The notes: a model not told the origin generated them from the sequence alone. 46,691 bases of DNA from Paraburkholderia dilworthii (GCF_000472525.1 NZ_AWZT01000052.1:1-46691); one strand, 5' to 3'; counted from the stretch's first letter, positions 35,924 to 44,713 are shown. Numbers and translations: made by a program.

Positions 35924-36125
35924 GTGAACCTCTGCGTTGAAGACGGAGCCGATTCTAGGTAGCGGAACCCCACGGGACTTTTGTATTAGGCAAACTTATG
36001 GTGCAGACCGTGGATTGCTCATGGTCGGCAAGTGCCGGCAGAAAAAAAGCATCATGCAGGCTCTTCCGTGACAAAAGAGAGCAAGAAGGCGAAAGGCGCC
36101 AGACGCGATAACCAGCGGAGCTTTC

Positions 36126-37091
36126 ATGCGACGAACCCAACCTCCCATCGACCTGCGCGCGTTGCAGGCTTTCATCGCAGTCTGCGAGGCGGGGTCCATG
36201 ACGGGCGCGGCGAAGCAGTTGGGCGTAAGCCAGAGCGCGATCAGCCAGGCCATTGGCGCGCTGGAGCGCGATCAAGGTGTCGATCTGTTCGATCGCGAAA
36301 GCCGGCCGCCACGCCCCAATATCGCTGGACGCGCCTTGCTGGAACTGGCCGGTCCGTTGATCGAACATGCGCAGATGGTGAGCGCGCGCGTCGGCGATGC
36401 GTCGCATGCAGGCAAGCTGCCGGTGCGGCTCGGTTGCGTGGATTCGTTCGCGGCCACCGTGGGGCCCGAACTAATCCGGGCGGTATCGGGCTCGGCGCGG
36501 CAGATTTCGCTCTGGTCTGGTCTGACGCCGGGCCTTAGCAAGCAGTTGCACGACCGTGAACTGGACGTGGCGATCTGCACGCAGACGTTATTGAGCGACG
36601 CACGGATTGTCGAAGTCCCGCTGTTTTCGGAAGCCTTCGTGGCCGTCGTGGCGCGACGTTATCCCGATCAGCGCAAGAACGTCGACTGGCGCACTCTCGC
36701 ACTGGAATTGCCGCTGATCCGCTATACGGCGCGCTCCGTGATCGGTCAGCAGGTTGAGCGGTTCGCGCGGCATCTTGGCATAGAGAGCGCGCGGCGCTAT
36801 GAGTTCGACGCGACCGATCCGCTATTGAGTCTCGTGGCCGCAGGGCTCGGATTTGCCATTTCGACGCCGCTCTGTTTGTGGCAGGCGCGTCATTATCTCG
36901 ACGACATTGCCGTATTGCCGCTGCCCGATAGCCGTCTTGGGCGTCGTGATTTTTTTCTGCTGCATCGTCAGGGTGAATGGGACGATTTCGCGTCGGAGAT
37001 CATCACACTCACACGTGGCGTGCTCGATCACAGCATCTGGCCGGCGCTGGCCCGCGCATTGCCGCATTTGCCCGATGGCGCGCTGCGCTGA
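36126..37091 (+). CDS. LysR-family regulator
   Basis: The 321-residue protein has a LysR helix-turn-helix (LRALQAFIAVCEAGSMTGAA, then QSAISQAIGALERDQGVDLF) and an effector domain. It is divergent from the FAD oxidoreductase operon, with 202 bases between the starts, and lies 23 bases before the N-formylglutamate deformylase gene. It probably controls both. AGCGGAG precedes ATG 36126. The effector is likely a metabolite of the divergent operon. Confidence 0.92.
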   Translation: MRRTQPPIDLRALQAFIAVCEAGSMTGAAKQLGVSQSAISQAIGALERDQGVDLFDRESRPPRPNIAGRALLELAGPLIEHAQMVSARVGDASHAGKLPVRLGCVDSFAATVGPELIRAVSGSARQISLWSGLTPGLSKQLHDRELDVAICTQTLLSDARIVEVPLFSEAFVAVVARRYPDQRKNVDWRTLALELPLIRYTARSVIGQQVERFARHLGIESARRYEFDATDPLLSLVAAGLGFAISTPLCLWQARHYLDDIAVLPLPDSRLGRRDFFLLHRQGEWDDFASEIITLTRGVLDHSIWPALARALPHLPDGALR

Positions 37092-37114
37092 AAAAAAATT
37101 TTAAGGAGTCAACG

Positions 37115-37909
37115 ATGAGTGAGCTGTACAAGCTGCATATCGGCGATGGGCCGTTGCTGATTTCGCTTCCGCATCTCGGCACGGAGATTCCGTCGTCGCT
37201 GAAGCATGAGTATTCGGAGGTGGCACTGAGTGTGGCGGACACCGACTGGCATCTCGACCGTCTTTACGACTTTGCGAAAGCGCTGGGCGCGACTTTGCTG
37301 GGCGCGCGCGTTTCCCGCTACGTGATCGATCTGAACCGGCCGCCGAACGACGAGAGTCTGTACCCCGGCCAAACGACGACGGGCCTTTGTCCAACGGAAA
37401 CGTTTCGGGGCGAAGCGGTTTACCGGCCCGGCCAGGAACCCGACCAGGCGGAGAAGCAACGCCGCGTGGCTGCCTATTGGCAGCCATACCACACGGCATT
37501 GCAAGCGGAGTTGGCGAGGCTGCGCGAGCGGCATCCGCATGTATTGTTATGGGAAGCACATTCGATTGCGAGCGTACTGCCGCGCCTTTTCGACGCGAAG
37601 TTGCCGGATCTCAATCTTGGGACCCAAGACGGCCGCACCGCAAACGCGCTCGTGCAAAGCGCAGCCGAACGAGCCGCTGCGGACAGCGCGTATACGTGGG
37701 TCGTGAACGGCCGCTTCAAGGGTGGTTATATCACGCGTCACTATGGCGAACCCGAGCGCGGTATTCACGCGGTTCAGCTTGAAATGTGTCAGTGCATCTA
37801 CATGAATGAAGACGCGCCATTCTCCTATCACGACGCACGCGCGGCGGTTCTTCAACCCACGCTACAGCGCATGGTGGCCGGCGCGCTGAATGCGCTCGAG
37901 CACCTGTGA
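37115..37909 (+). CDS. hutG: N-formylglutamate deformylase (HutG, FGase type)
   Basis: The 264-residue protein belongs to the N-formylglutamate amidohydrolase family: LLISLPHLGTEIPSSLKHEY, DTDWHLDRLYDFAKALGATL, SRYVIDLNRPPNDESLYPGQ, WEAHSIASVLPRLF and NGRFKGGYITRHYGEPERGI. The His and Asp/Glu residues of these blocks form the metal site. It hydrolyses N-formyl-L-glutamate to glutamate and formate. TAAGGAG precedes ATG 37115. No other histidine-degradation gene is present except hutD, so a role outside histidine breakdown is likely here. Confidence 0.92.
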   Translation: MSELYKLHIGDGPLLISLPHLGTEIPSSLKHEYSEVALSVADTDWHLDRLYDFAKALGATLLGARVSRYVIDLNRPPNDESLYPGQTTTGLCPTETFRGEAVYRPGQEPDQAEKQRRVAAYWQPYHTALQAELARLRERHPHVLLWEAHSIASVLPRLFDAKLPDLNLGTQDGRTANALVQSAAERAAADSAYTWVVNGRFKGGYITRHYGEPERGIHAVQLEMCQCIYMNEDAPFSYHDARAAVLQPTLQRMVAGALNALEHL

Positions 37910-38142
37910 CCACTTTGTATAAGTAATGCTGTTGATGTATCCGAACCCGATGTGCCGTTCCTGTGCGGCGAGGCACCGCGCAGGTCGGTAAACCGCACTG
38001 CTTTGACGCGGTGAGGATCCGCGGAAGCCACCCGTTTCATGCGGTCGGTTCGCCCAAAGTGTTTCCCAGCATGAATCTTATGTTCCCATTGGTAATCATG
38101 GCATGAACGTTGCATAGGTATTGCCGGTGAGCGTACGTTGCA

Positions 38143-38745
38143 TCAGTCGCGGTCACCCTGGCCGTACAGGAAGATGGACAGGAACTGGATCGGTGTTCTG
38201 ATCAGCCGCTCGGGACCGTGGGGCACGTCGGCCTGGAAGGTGAGGGTGTCGCCGGGATGCAGGGTATAGGTTTGCTGGCCGTGCCGGTACTCGATGACGC
38301 CCTTGAGCATATGGATGAATTCGGTGCCCTGATGTTCGAAGACGGGGAAGATTTCCGATTCATCGTCCATCGTGATCAGGAACGGCTCGAACAGTTTCCT
38401 CGGGCCCTGATCGTAGGCAAGCAGGTGATACGTGTGGCCGCGCTTGGTGCCTTTGCGGACCACCTCCATGCCTTCGCCTTTTTTAACTAGCTGGGCGCCG
38501 CCTTCGGGCACGTCGAAACGGCGGAACAGCGTGGACATTGAAACACCGAGCGCATTGGCGATCCGGTTGAGCACGTCGAGTCCGGTGGAAGTCTGGGCGT
38601 TTTCGATCTTCGAGAGCATGCCGCGGCTGATCCCGGCCTGTTCGGACACCTGGGCGATGGTCAGCCCGTGGCGCTGGCGGAGTTCGCGGATCGTTGCGCC
38701 CAGATAGCGTTCGAGCGAGTTTTTACTGTCTTCGCCGTTTTGCAT
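38143..38745 (-). CDS. XRE-family regulator with C-terminal cupin domain
   Basis: The 200-residue protein has an XRE helix-turn-helix at about residues 16-72 (TIRELRQRHGLTIAQVSEQA, GMLSKIENAQ). A cupin ligand domain follows at about 110-195 (HQGTEFIHMLKGVIEYRHGQ, TLHPGDTLTFQADVPHGPER). Regulators of this build control amine or amino-acid catabolism (PuuR-like). It is divergent from gmaS, with 189 bases between the starts and an inverted repeat in the gap, and is the likely regulator of the gmaS-mgsABC operon. ATG 38745 is chosen because it precedes the conserved N-terminus; the open frame extends much further. Confidence 0.9.
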   Translation of the reverse strand: MQNGEDSKNSLERYLGATIRELRQRHGLTIAQVSEQAGISRGMLSKIENAQTSTGLDVLNRIANALGVSMSTLFRRFDVPEGGAQLVKKGEGMEVVRKGTKRGHTYHLLAYDQGPRKLFEPFLITMDDESEIFPVFEHQGTEFIHMLKGVIEYRHGQQTYTLHPGDTLTFQADVPHGPERLIRTPIQFLSIFLYGQGDRD

Positions 38746-38834
38746 GGTTGAACCTCGTTGAAAGGCGAGAGGGTAGCAGATCGAAGGGCCGCATTGCGCC
38801 CTGATAGTTTCACCGCGAGAACTATTGTTGCACG

Positions 38835-38852
38835 TCAATAAATTTGTATTGA
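38835..38852. promoter_or_regulatory. Putative operator between the cupin regulator and gmaS
   Basis: TCAATA (38835-38840) and TATTGA (38847-38852) form a perfect inverted repeat around AATTTG. It is in an AT-rich patch at the centre of the divergent gap, 83 bases before gmaS. It may bind the XRE-cupin protein. Confidence 0.5.
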
Positions 38853-38934
38853 TGCTGCGAACAGCCTCGCAGCGGGGTCGTGCAATGGGGCACGGCTCTT
38901 CAATCAGCCAGCGATGGTGGTGCAAGGAGTGACG

Positions 38935-40323
38935 ATGAACCTGAACGATGCGAGCAAGCTGCCGGTCAACGAGTTGGGTAGCGTGCCCCGCTTTGGCTCG
39001 GCTGAAGAGGCGCAGGACTACCTCACGCAACGCGGTGTGAAGTACGTGCTGGCGCAATTCGTCGATATCCACGGGGTGGCGAAGGCCAAGTCGGTGCCGG
39101 TCGCGCATCTCAAGGGCGTGCTGAAGGCAGGCGCCGGCTTTGCGGGTTTTGCGATCTGGGGCGTGGGTATCGAGCCGAACGGTCCTGACTACATGGCGGT
39201 GGGCGATCTGTCGACGCTCACGCCGGTGCCGTGGCAGGACGGTCTCGCGCGGATCGTCTGCGACGGCCACGTCGACGGACAAGCGTGGGCTTTCGATTCG
39301 CGCGTCACGCTGAAGAAGCAGGTCGCGCGCATGACGCAGCGCGGCTGGACGCTGTTCACCGGACTGGAGCCGGAGTTCTCGCTGCTCAAGCGCTCGGCGA
39401 CGGGCGCAATCGAACCGTGCGATCCGAGCGATACGCTCGCCAAGCCGTGCTACGACTACAAGGGGTTGTCGCGCACGCGGGTCTTCCTGGAAAAGCTCAC
39501 CGAATCGATGCGCTCGGTCGGCATCGACGTCTATCAGATCGATCACGAAGACGCGAACGGCCAGTTCGAAATCAACTACACGTATACCGATTGCCTGACT
39601 TCGTGCGATCACTACGTGTTCTTCAAGATGGCCGCCTCCGAGATCGCAAACGAACTGGGCATGATCTGCTCGTTCATGCCAAAACCATTCGCCAACCGTC
39701 CGGGCAACGGCATGCATATGCACATGTCGATTGGCGATGGTGAACGCAATCTGTTCTCGGACAAGAGCGACAAACTCGGCATGGGGCTATCCACGCTCGG
39801 CTACCAGTTCACGGCGGGACTGCTCGCGCATGCGCCGGCACTCACCGCGCTATGCAACCCGACCGTCAACTCGTACAAGCGCCTTGTGGTGGGCCGCTCG
39901 CTGACGGGCGCGACATGGGCGCCCGCCTACATCAGTTATGGCGACAACAACCGCTCGACGATGGTGCGCATGCCCGGCGAGCGCATCGAACTGCGCCTGC
40001 CCGATGGCGCGTGCAATCCGTACCTCGCGACAGCGGCCGTGATTGCGGCCGGACTCGACGGCGCCGAACGCGAATTGTCGCCGGGCGCGCCGGCCAATGA
40101 AAACCTCTACGAGTGGTCGCTCGAGAAGTTGCGCGAGCATCAGATCGGTATCCTGCCGCAGAACCTCGAACAGGCGCTCGACGCGCTCGAAAGCGATCGC
40201 GTGATCTGCGATGCGCTCGGACCTGTCGCCGACGAATTCATCAGGCTCAAACGGATGGAATGGCTCGAGTACATGCGCCATGTCTCGGACTGGGAAATGA
40301 AAAGTTATCTGGAATTCTTCTAA
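38935..40323 (+). CDS. gmaS: Gamma-glutamylmethylamide synthetase (glutamine synthetase-like GmaS)
   Basis: The 462-residue protein is a glutamine-synthetase-fold ligase of the type III/GlnT branch: YVLAQFVDIHGVAKAKSVPV, TGLEPEFSLL, QIDHEDANGQFEINYTYTDC, MPKPFANRPGNGMHMHMSIG and the C-terminal EYMRHVSDWEMKSYLEFF. GmaS makes gamma-glutamylmethylamide from glutamate, methylamine and ATP. The direct neighbours MgsA, MgsB and MgsC, 11 bases on, make this assignment far more likely than ordinary glutamine synthesis. AAGGAG precedes ATG 38935. It may also accept other amines, as related GlnT enzymes do. Confidence 0.85.
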   Translation: MNLNDASKLPVNELGSVPRFGSAEEAQDYLTQRGVKYVLAQFVDIHGVAKAKSVPVAHLKGVLKAGAGFAGFAIWGVGIEPNGPDYMAVGDLSTLTPVPWQDGLARIVCDGHVDGQAWAFDSRVTLKKQVARMTQRGWTLFTGLEPEFSLLKRSATGAIEPCDPSDTLAKPCYDYKGLSRTRVFLEKLTESMRSVGIDVYQIDHEDANGQFEINYTYTDCLTSCDHYVFFKMAASEIANELGMICSFMPKPFANRPGNGMHMHMSIGDGERNLFSDKSDKLGMGLSTLGYQFTAGLLAHAPALTALCNPTVNSYKRLVVGRSLTGATWAPAYISYGDNNRSTMVRMPGERIELRLPDGACNPYLATAAVIAAGLDGAERELSPGAPANENLYEWSLEKLREHQIGILPQNLEQALDALESDRVICDALGPVADEFIRLKRMEWLEYMRHVSDWEMKSYLEFF

Positions 40324-40334
40324 GGGGTACGACT

Positions 40335-41243
40335 ATGTGTGGAATTGTTGGCCTGCTGGTCAAGACGCCGGCATTGCGCGCGCAGCTCGGTCAGTTGATG
40401 GTGCCGATGCTGATCGGCATGACCGAGCGCGGACCGGACTCGGCCGGACTCGCGGTGTTCGGCAGCGCGGTTGGCGACAGCCAGCGCAAGCTGAGCCTGT
40501 ATGCGGGCTTTACCGAAGCCGGCAACGACTTCGACTGGAACGCGTTGCTCGATGCGCTCAACAGCGCGATTGACGTGGATGCGCGCGCCGAGTCGAAGGC
40601 CAATCATGCGGTGCTGACCGTGAACGGCCATGCCGAAGCAGTGAAGGCATGGCTCAACAAGTGTTTTCCGAAGCTCTTCCTGCTGTCCACCGGACGCTCG
40701 ATCGATCTGTACAAGGATATCGGCTCGCCTGCCGAGGTCGCGCAACGTTACGACTTCTCCAAGCTGACCGGCTCGCATCTCGTCGGTCATACGCGGATGG
40801 CGACCGAATCGGCGGTCACACCCGAGCGCGCACACCCGTTCACGGCTGGCGAAGACTTTTGCCTCGTGCATAACGGCTCGCTCTCGAATGCGCATGGAGT
40901 GCGCCGCAAGCTGGAACCGCAAGGCATCCGCTTCGAGACGGACAACGATACCGAAGCCGCGTGCCGCTTTCTCGAATGGCGGCTGCGTGAAGGCGATGAA
41001 CTGCCGGTCGCATTGCAGAAGGGCTTTGAAGAACTCGACGGCTTCTACACGTTCCTGATGGGGACCTCGACCGAACTCGCGCTGATTCGGGATCCGTTCG
41101 CGTGCAAACCCGCAGTGGTCGCGGAAAACGACGACTACGTGGCGATCGCCTCCGAGTTCCGTTCGCTCGCGCATCTGCCCGACATCAGCAATGCCAGGGT
41201 ATTCGAACCCTCACCCGAGGAGATGTATGTATGGAAAGCATGA
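40335..41243 (+). CDS. mgsA: N-methylglutamate synthase subunit A (glutamine amidotransferase class II)
   Basis: The 302-residue protein begins MCGIVGLLVKT; the Cys2 becomes the N-terminal nucleophile. GHTRMATESAVTPERAHPFT and FCLVHNGSLSNAHGVRRKLE complete the Ntn-type glutaminase. It would release methylamine from gamma-glutamylmethylamide for the synthase subunit MgsC. It overlaps mgsB by 13 bases. The order gmaS-mgsA-mgsB-mgsC fits the N-methylglutamate pathway. Confidence 0.88.
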   Translation: MCGIVGLLVKTPALRAQLGQLMVPMLIGMTERGPDSAGLAVFGSAVGDSQRKLSLYAGFTEAGNDFDWNALLDALNSAIDVDARAESKANHAVLTVNGHAEAVKAWLNKCFPKLFLLSTGRSIDLYKDIGSPAEVAQRYDFSKLTGSHLVGHTRMATESAVTPERAHPFTAGEDFCLVHNGSLSNAHGVRRKLEPQGIRFETDNDTEAACRFLEWRLREGDELPVALQKGFEELDGFYTFLMGTSTELALIRDPFACKPAVVAENDDYVAIASEFRSLAHLPDISNARVFEPSPEEMYVWKA

Positions 41244-41920
41244 AGTTCGACCTTGAGGGGTCGTCGGTACGCGAACTGAACCAGTACCTGCATGGCGCAA
41301 AAGAGGCCCTCGAAGGCGTGAAGGTGAATATCACGTCGCCGAACGGCGCGCACAACATCGCGGTGGGCGTCAACGCGCACGTGACGGTCACGGTGCAGGG
41401 ACACGCCGGATATTACGTGGGCGGCATGAACCAGCTCGCGACGATCGTCGTGGAAGGCAGCGCCGGCACCGGCGTCGCGGAAAACATGATGAGCGGCAAG
41501 GTCCACGTGAAGGGCTTTGCTTCGAACGGCGCGGGGGCATCCGCGCATGGCGGCCTGCTCGTGATCGAGGGCGATGCGGGTTTGCGCTGCGGGATTTCGC
41601 TCAAGGGCGGCGATATCGTGGTCGGTGGCTCGGTGGGCAGCTTTTCGGCGTTCATGGCGCAAGCTGGCCGCATGGTGATCTGCGGCGATGCGGGCGATGC
41701 ACTGGGCGACTCGCTGTACGAAGCCGTGCTGTATGTGCGCGGCGAGGTGAAATCGCTCGGCGCGGATGCGCAGTACGAGCCCATGACAGACGCGGACGTG
41801 GCCGCCGTCGGTGCATTGCTCGGCGCCGCGGGTCTCGATCATGACCCGCAGTCGTTCAAACGCATCGCGTCGGCCCGCACGCTCTATCACTGGAACGCTG
41901 ACGCGGACCAGGAATATTGA
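41231..41920 (+). CDS. mgsB: N-methylglutamate synthase subunit B (GXGXG protein)
   Basis: The 229-residue protein is a GXGXG beta-helix like the C-terminal domain of glutamate synthase: MNQLATIVVEGSAGTGVAEN, MSGKVHVKGFASNGAGASAH and GLRCGISLKGGDIVVGGSVG. It forms a structural scaffold between MgsA and MgsC. A GAGGAG site favours ATG 41231; ATG 41240, overlapping the mgsA stop, is an alternative. Confidence 0.88.
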   Translation: MESMKFDLEGSSVRELNQYLHGAKEALEGVKVNITSPNGAHNIAVGVNAHVTVTVQGHAGYYVGGMNQLATIVVEGSAGTGVAENMMSGKVHVKGFASNGAGASAHGGLLVIEGDAGLRCGISLKGGDIVVGGSVGSFSAFMAQAGRMVICGDAGDALGDSLYEAVLYVRGEVKSLGADAQYEPMTDADVAAVGALLGAAGLDHDPQSFKRIASARTLYHWNADADQEY

Positions 41921-41940
41921 ACTTCATCGAGAACGTCCCC

Positions 41941-43302
41941 ATGGAAGCCAAACCCGTCCGTTTCGCCCGCTTGCAGCAGGAAGAGTCGCAAGGCTACGAC
42001 CGCAAGACGATCGACTACATTCACACCGCCGCGCAGCGCGGTCTCTATGAAATTCGCGGTCTCGGCGCGAAACGGCGCGTGCCGCATTTCGACGATCTGC
42101 TGTTTCTCGGCGCATCGCTGTCGCGTTATCCGCTCGAAGGCTATCGCGAGAAGTGCACGACGCAAACAGTGCTCGGCACGCGCTTCGCGAAGAAGCCCGT
42201 CGTGCTCGATATTCCGATCACGATTGCGGGCATGAGCTTCGGCGCGCTGTCGGCGAACGTGAAGGAAGCGCTTGGCCAGGCGGCCACCGCGATGGGCACG
42301 TCCACCACGACGGGCGACGGTGGCATGACGCAGGAAGAGCGCCGCTCGTCGAAGACGCTGGTGTATCAGTGCCTGCCGTCGCGTTACGGCTGGAATCCCG
42401 ACGACGTGCGCCGTGCCGATGCGATCGAAGTCGTGATCGGGCAGGGTGCTAAACCGGGTGGTGGCGGCATGCTGCTCGGGCAGAAGGTGAACCCGCGCGT
42501 CGCCTCGATGCGCACCCTACCCGCGGGCGTTGATCAGCGGTCGGCGAGTCGTCATCCGGACTGGACCGGTCCCGACGATCTGGCGATCAAGATTCAGGAA
42601 TTGCGCGAAATCACCGATTGGGAAAAACCGATCTACGTGAAAGTCGGCGCGACGCGTACGTTCAACGACGTCAAGCTGGCCGTGCACGCCGGGGCGGACG
42701 TGGTGGTGATCGACGGCATGCAGGGCGGCACCGCCGCCACCCAGACATGTTTTATCGAGAACGTGGGTATTCCGACGCTGGCCGCGGTTCGTCAGGCCGT
42801 GGATGCGCTCGAAGACCTGAACATGAAGGGCACGGTGCAGTTGATCGTGTCGGGCGGCATTCGCTCCGGCGCGGACGTGGCGAAGGCGCTTGCCATGGGC
42901 GCCGACGCGGTCGCGATCGGGCAGGGCATGTTGATGGCGCTCGGCTGCAATAGCGATACGTACTTTCAGAACGGCGCGCTGCATCCGGCGACGGCGGACT
43001 ACGCCGCGCTCGGCACGTCGCCGGGGTTCTGTCATCACTGCCACACCGGCAAATGTCCGGTCGGCGTGACGACGCAGGACGCCGTGCTCGAACAGCGCGT
43101 GCAGGCGGAAGAAGGATCGCGCCGCGTGCGCAACTACCTGAAGACGCTGAACATGGAACTGACGACGATCGCGCGGGCCTGCGGCAAGCAGAACGTGCAT
43201 CACCTGGAGCCCGAGGACCTCGTAGCATTGACGGTGGAGGCCGCTGCCATGGCGCGTATTCCGCTGGCAGGTACGTCGTGGATTCCGGGGCAGACGTACT
43301 GA
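41941..43302 (+). CDS. mgsC: N-methylglutamate synthase subunit C (FMN and 3Fe-4S glutamate synthase-like)
   Basis: The 453-residue protein has the glutamate synthase FMN domain (KPVVLDIPITIAGMSFGALS, TSTTTGDGGMTQEERRSSKT, DVVVIDGMQGGTAATQTCFI). Its iron-sulfur motif is GFCHHCHTGKCPVGVTTQD. It joins methylamine and 2-oxoglutarate into N-methylglutamate using reducing power. The start is ATG 41941 with MEAKPVRF; TTG 41917, overlapping the mgsB stop, is possible. No mgdABCD follows; the next genes are remnants. Confidence 0.88.
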   Translation: MEAKPVRFARLQQEESQGYDRKTIDYIHTAAQRGLYEIRGLGAKRRVPHFDDLLFLGASLSRYPLEGYREKCTTQTVLGTRFAKKPVVLDIPITIAGMSFGALSANVKEALGQAATAMGTSTTTGDGGMTQEERRSSKTLVYQCLPSRYGWNPDDVRRADAIEVVIGQGAKPGGGGMLLGQKVNPRVASMRTLPAGVDQRSASRHPDWTGPDDLAIKIQELREITDWEKPIYVKVGATRTFNDVKLAVHAGADVVVIDGMQGGTAATQTCFIENVGIPTLAAVRQAVDALEDLNMKGTVQLIVSGGIRSGADVAKALAMGADAVAIGQGMLMALGCNSDTYFQNGALHPATADYAALGTSPGFCHHCHTGKCPVGVTTQDAVLEQRVQAEEGSRRVRNYLKTLNMELTTIARACGKQNVHHLEPEDLVALTVEAAAMARIPLAGTSWIPGQTY

Positions 43303-43601
43303 TCGGTGCAGGATTCGACACCCGGTGCAGAGCTCGCCATGCGAGCGACGCAGGGCGTCGATGCGGCCACGGCATTCAACGCATCGTGTGCGGCGGCAAA
43401 GGGAGACCGCGCCGCGGCAGTCGAGCATCGTCGCCGGTTTGAACGGGCGTTCCAAGCACCGTTGTCTTACATTATTTTGTCCTTTTCAGCACCGACGGAC
43501 CGCGGCTTGAACCAATGGCGGGAACAAAGTTACTAAAAAAATTTTGCTTAATTGCGTTCCTCTAGCAATTTTGTAGCTTTGCCAACGGGCGGTGCTGACA
43601 A
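43303..43601. other. Spacer after mgsC with a weak small frame
   Basis: A GTG-started frame at 43306-43536 (76 codons, with GAELAMRATQGVDAATAFNA in its first part) has coding-like codon use up to about 43465. It then enters AT-rich DNA with no clear family. It could be the start of a real gene cut by the IS21 insertion. No terminator is evident. Confidence 0.3.
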
Positions 43602-43757
43602 ATCTTGGACGACCTGTCGTAAGCGCGCAAGGACCAGGCTGAAACCAGTGTGCTGTTCGAACTGGTCGCCGAGAGGTATGAGCCAAAAGTCTTTTAATAA
43701 CGGCAAATCAGCCGTTGAGGTCAGTCGGAATCCGCGGACGCCAACGGGTTAAGCAGC
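43602..43757 (+). pseudogene. IS21-family IstB (ATP-binding transposition helper) remnant
   Basis: The sequence reads ILDDLS, stop, ARKDQAETSVLFELVAERYE, then shifts phase to LLITANQP. These are the C-terminal blocks of IstB, the IS21 helper ATPase (Walker B ILDDL). With one stop and one frameshift it is dead. No IS21 ends or istA are seen. Confidence 0.7.
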
Positions 43758-43786
43758 GATTTTACTCAAATGGAATCGCTGCGTGA

Positions 43787-44035
43787 AAGCGGCCGGCGAC
43801 AGGCTATCAAGTCCTTCTAAGGGATCCGGGCATCACGTTGAGGCATTCCGTCATCTATGCGGATGGTGGCTTTTGCCTTGCTCCGATGACCCGCGGTTTG
43901 CAGGTGGGAGGCGGAATCGAATTTGCACAAAAAGAGGCGGCACCGAACTTCCCTCGGGCAGAGATCATCCTCAATAAAACGAGAAAGATGTTTCCGGAGT
44001 TACGGACCAAAGACAAGGAATTCGGGGTCGGGTAG
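43787..44035 (+). pseudogene. D-amino-acid dehydrogenase-like (DadA/DAO) fragment
   Basis: The frame gives GYQVLLRDPGITLRHSVIYA, then DGGFCLAPMTRGLQVGGGIE and TRKMFPELRTKDKEFGVG before a TAG. This is an internal piece of FAD-dependent D-amino acid dehydrogenases (TRGLQVGG block). Both ends are missing. It is not derived from the FAD enzyme encoded at 34736, which lacks these blocks. Confidence 0.7.
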
Positions 44036-44072
44036 CCTCCGACCGCTCTCCTGTTATCGGCCGGCGCCGTCA

Positions 44073-44471
44073 TTACTTGATCAACTGCATCCCGGCAACT
44101 TTCGAGGCCGCCACGTCGAAAGTTGCCGTATATTCGCACTCTGCGACGTGTCCCGAACGCTCGATCAGGCAGTCGGCGAAATCCGCCTTTGTAGATGCGG
44201 CGAAAACGCGAAGCGCCTTGCGCACCGTGTCTGCACCTTCAACGACCAGTTCCTTGGTGCCGATCATCGAGTCGATAATGTCCTTCATCTGCTCGCGCTC
44301 GACACCGTAGCATCGCCCAAGCACCCACACGACCTCAACCAGCGCGACCTGCGAAACGTAGCCCGTTCGTTCTGCCGACAGGGAATCCATCAGCGCCGTC
44401 GCTTTCTTTGATTGCACGGCGTCGTCCTGCGCGAAATAGCGGACCAGCACGTTCGTATCCAGTCCGATCAT
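44073..44471 (-). CDS. PIN-domain toxin, VapC-like
   Basis: The 132-residue protein has a PIN nuclease acidic site: Asp5 in GLDTNVLVRYF, Glu46 in ALVEVVWVL, Asp97 and Asp100 in KADFADCLIE, and Asp119 in ATFDVAAS. VapC toxins cleave RNA (often tRNA) when free of antitoxin. Its ATG overlaps the antitoxin stop by 4 bases (ATGA). All catalytic residues are present, so it looks functional. Confidence 0.9.
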   Translation of the reverse strand: MIGLDTNVLVRYFAQDDAVQSKKATALMDSLSAERTGYVSQVALVEVVWVLGRCYGVEREQMKDIIDSMIGTKELVVEGADTVRKALRVFAASTKADFADCLIERSGHVAECEYTATFDVAASKVAGMQLIK

Positions 44472-44713
44472 CGCGCGGATGCCCCCTGCTCGGCTATCGC
44501 CCGGTTCATGTCCTCGATCGACACTGGTTTCGCCGGCTTCTTCACGACGCCCTTGAGGGACCCAAGCGACCGCGTGGCCGGATAGACCTCATACCGGCCC
44601 GTCGCCTCGTTGAAGCTGAATTCGATCCGGTCGCCGGACTGCAAGCCAAGCTGGTTACGGACGTCCACCGGGATAGTGACTTGGCCCTTTGAAGTGAGAG
44701 TTGCTGCTGTCAT
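44468..44713 (-). CDS. AbrB/MazE-type antitoxin
   Basis: The 81-residue protein has a SpoVT-AbrB swapped-hairpin domain: TLTSKGQVTIPVDVRNQLGL, QSGDRIEFSFNE. A C-terminal tail (PAKPVSIEDMNRAIAEQ) would bind the toxin. A VapC partner with an AbrB-type antitoxin is a known VapBC layout. GGAGG directly precedes the ATG at 44713 and abuts the palindrome at 44726, so repressor binding would block both promoter and start. Confidence 0.9.
   Translation of the reverse strand: MTAATLTSKGQVTIPVDVRNQLGLQSGDRIEFSFNEATGRYEVYPATRSLGSLKGVVKKPAKPVSIEDMNRAIAEQGASAR

Noticed and set aside
37910..38142. Possible structured RNA or riboswitch between hutG and the cupin regulator
   Set aside because: Several GC-rich stems can be drawn, but I recognise no known riboswitch core, and both flanking genes end here (convergent), so it is not a leader.
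38888..38906. Possible sigma-54 promoter (GGGGCACGG...TTCAA) before gmaS
   Set aside because: The -24 element is fair, but the -12 TTGC is replaced by TTCA, so I do not claim it.
38746..39723. N-terminal extension of the cupin regulator frame
   Set aside because: It would run antisense through gmaS; the regulator's helix-turn-helix begins just after ATG 38745.
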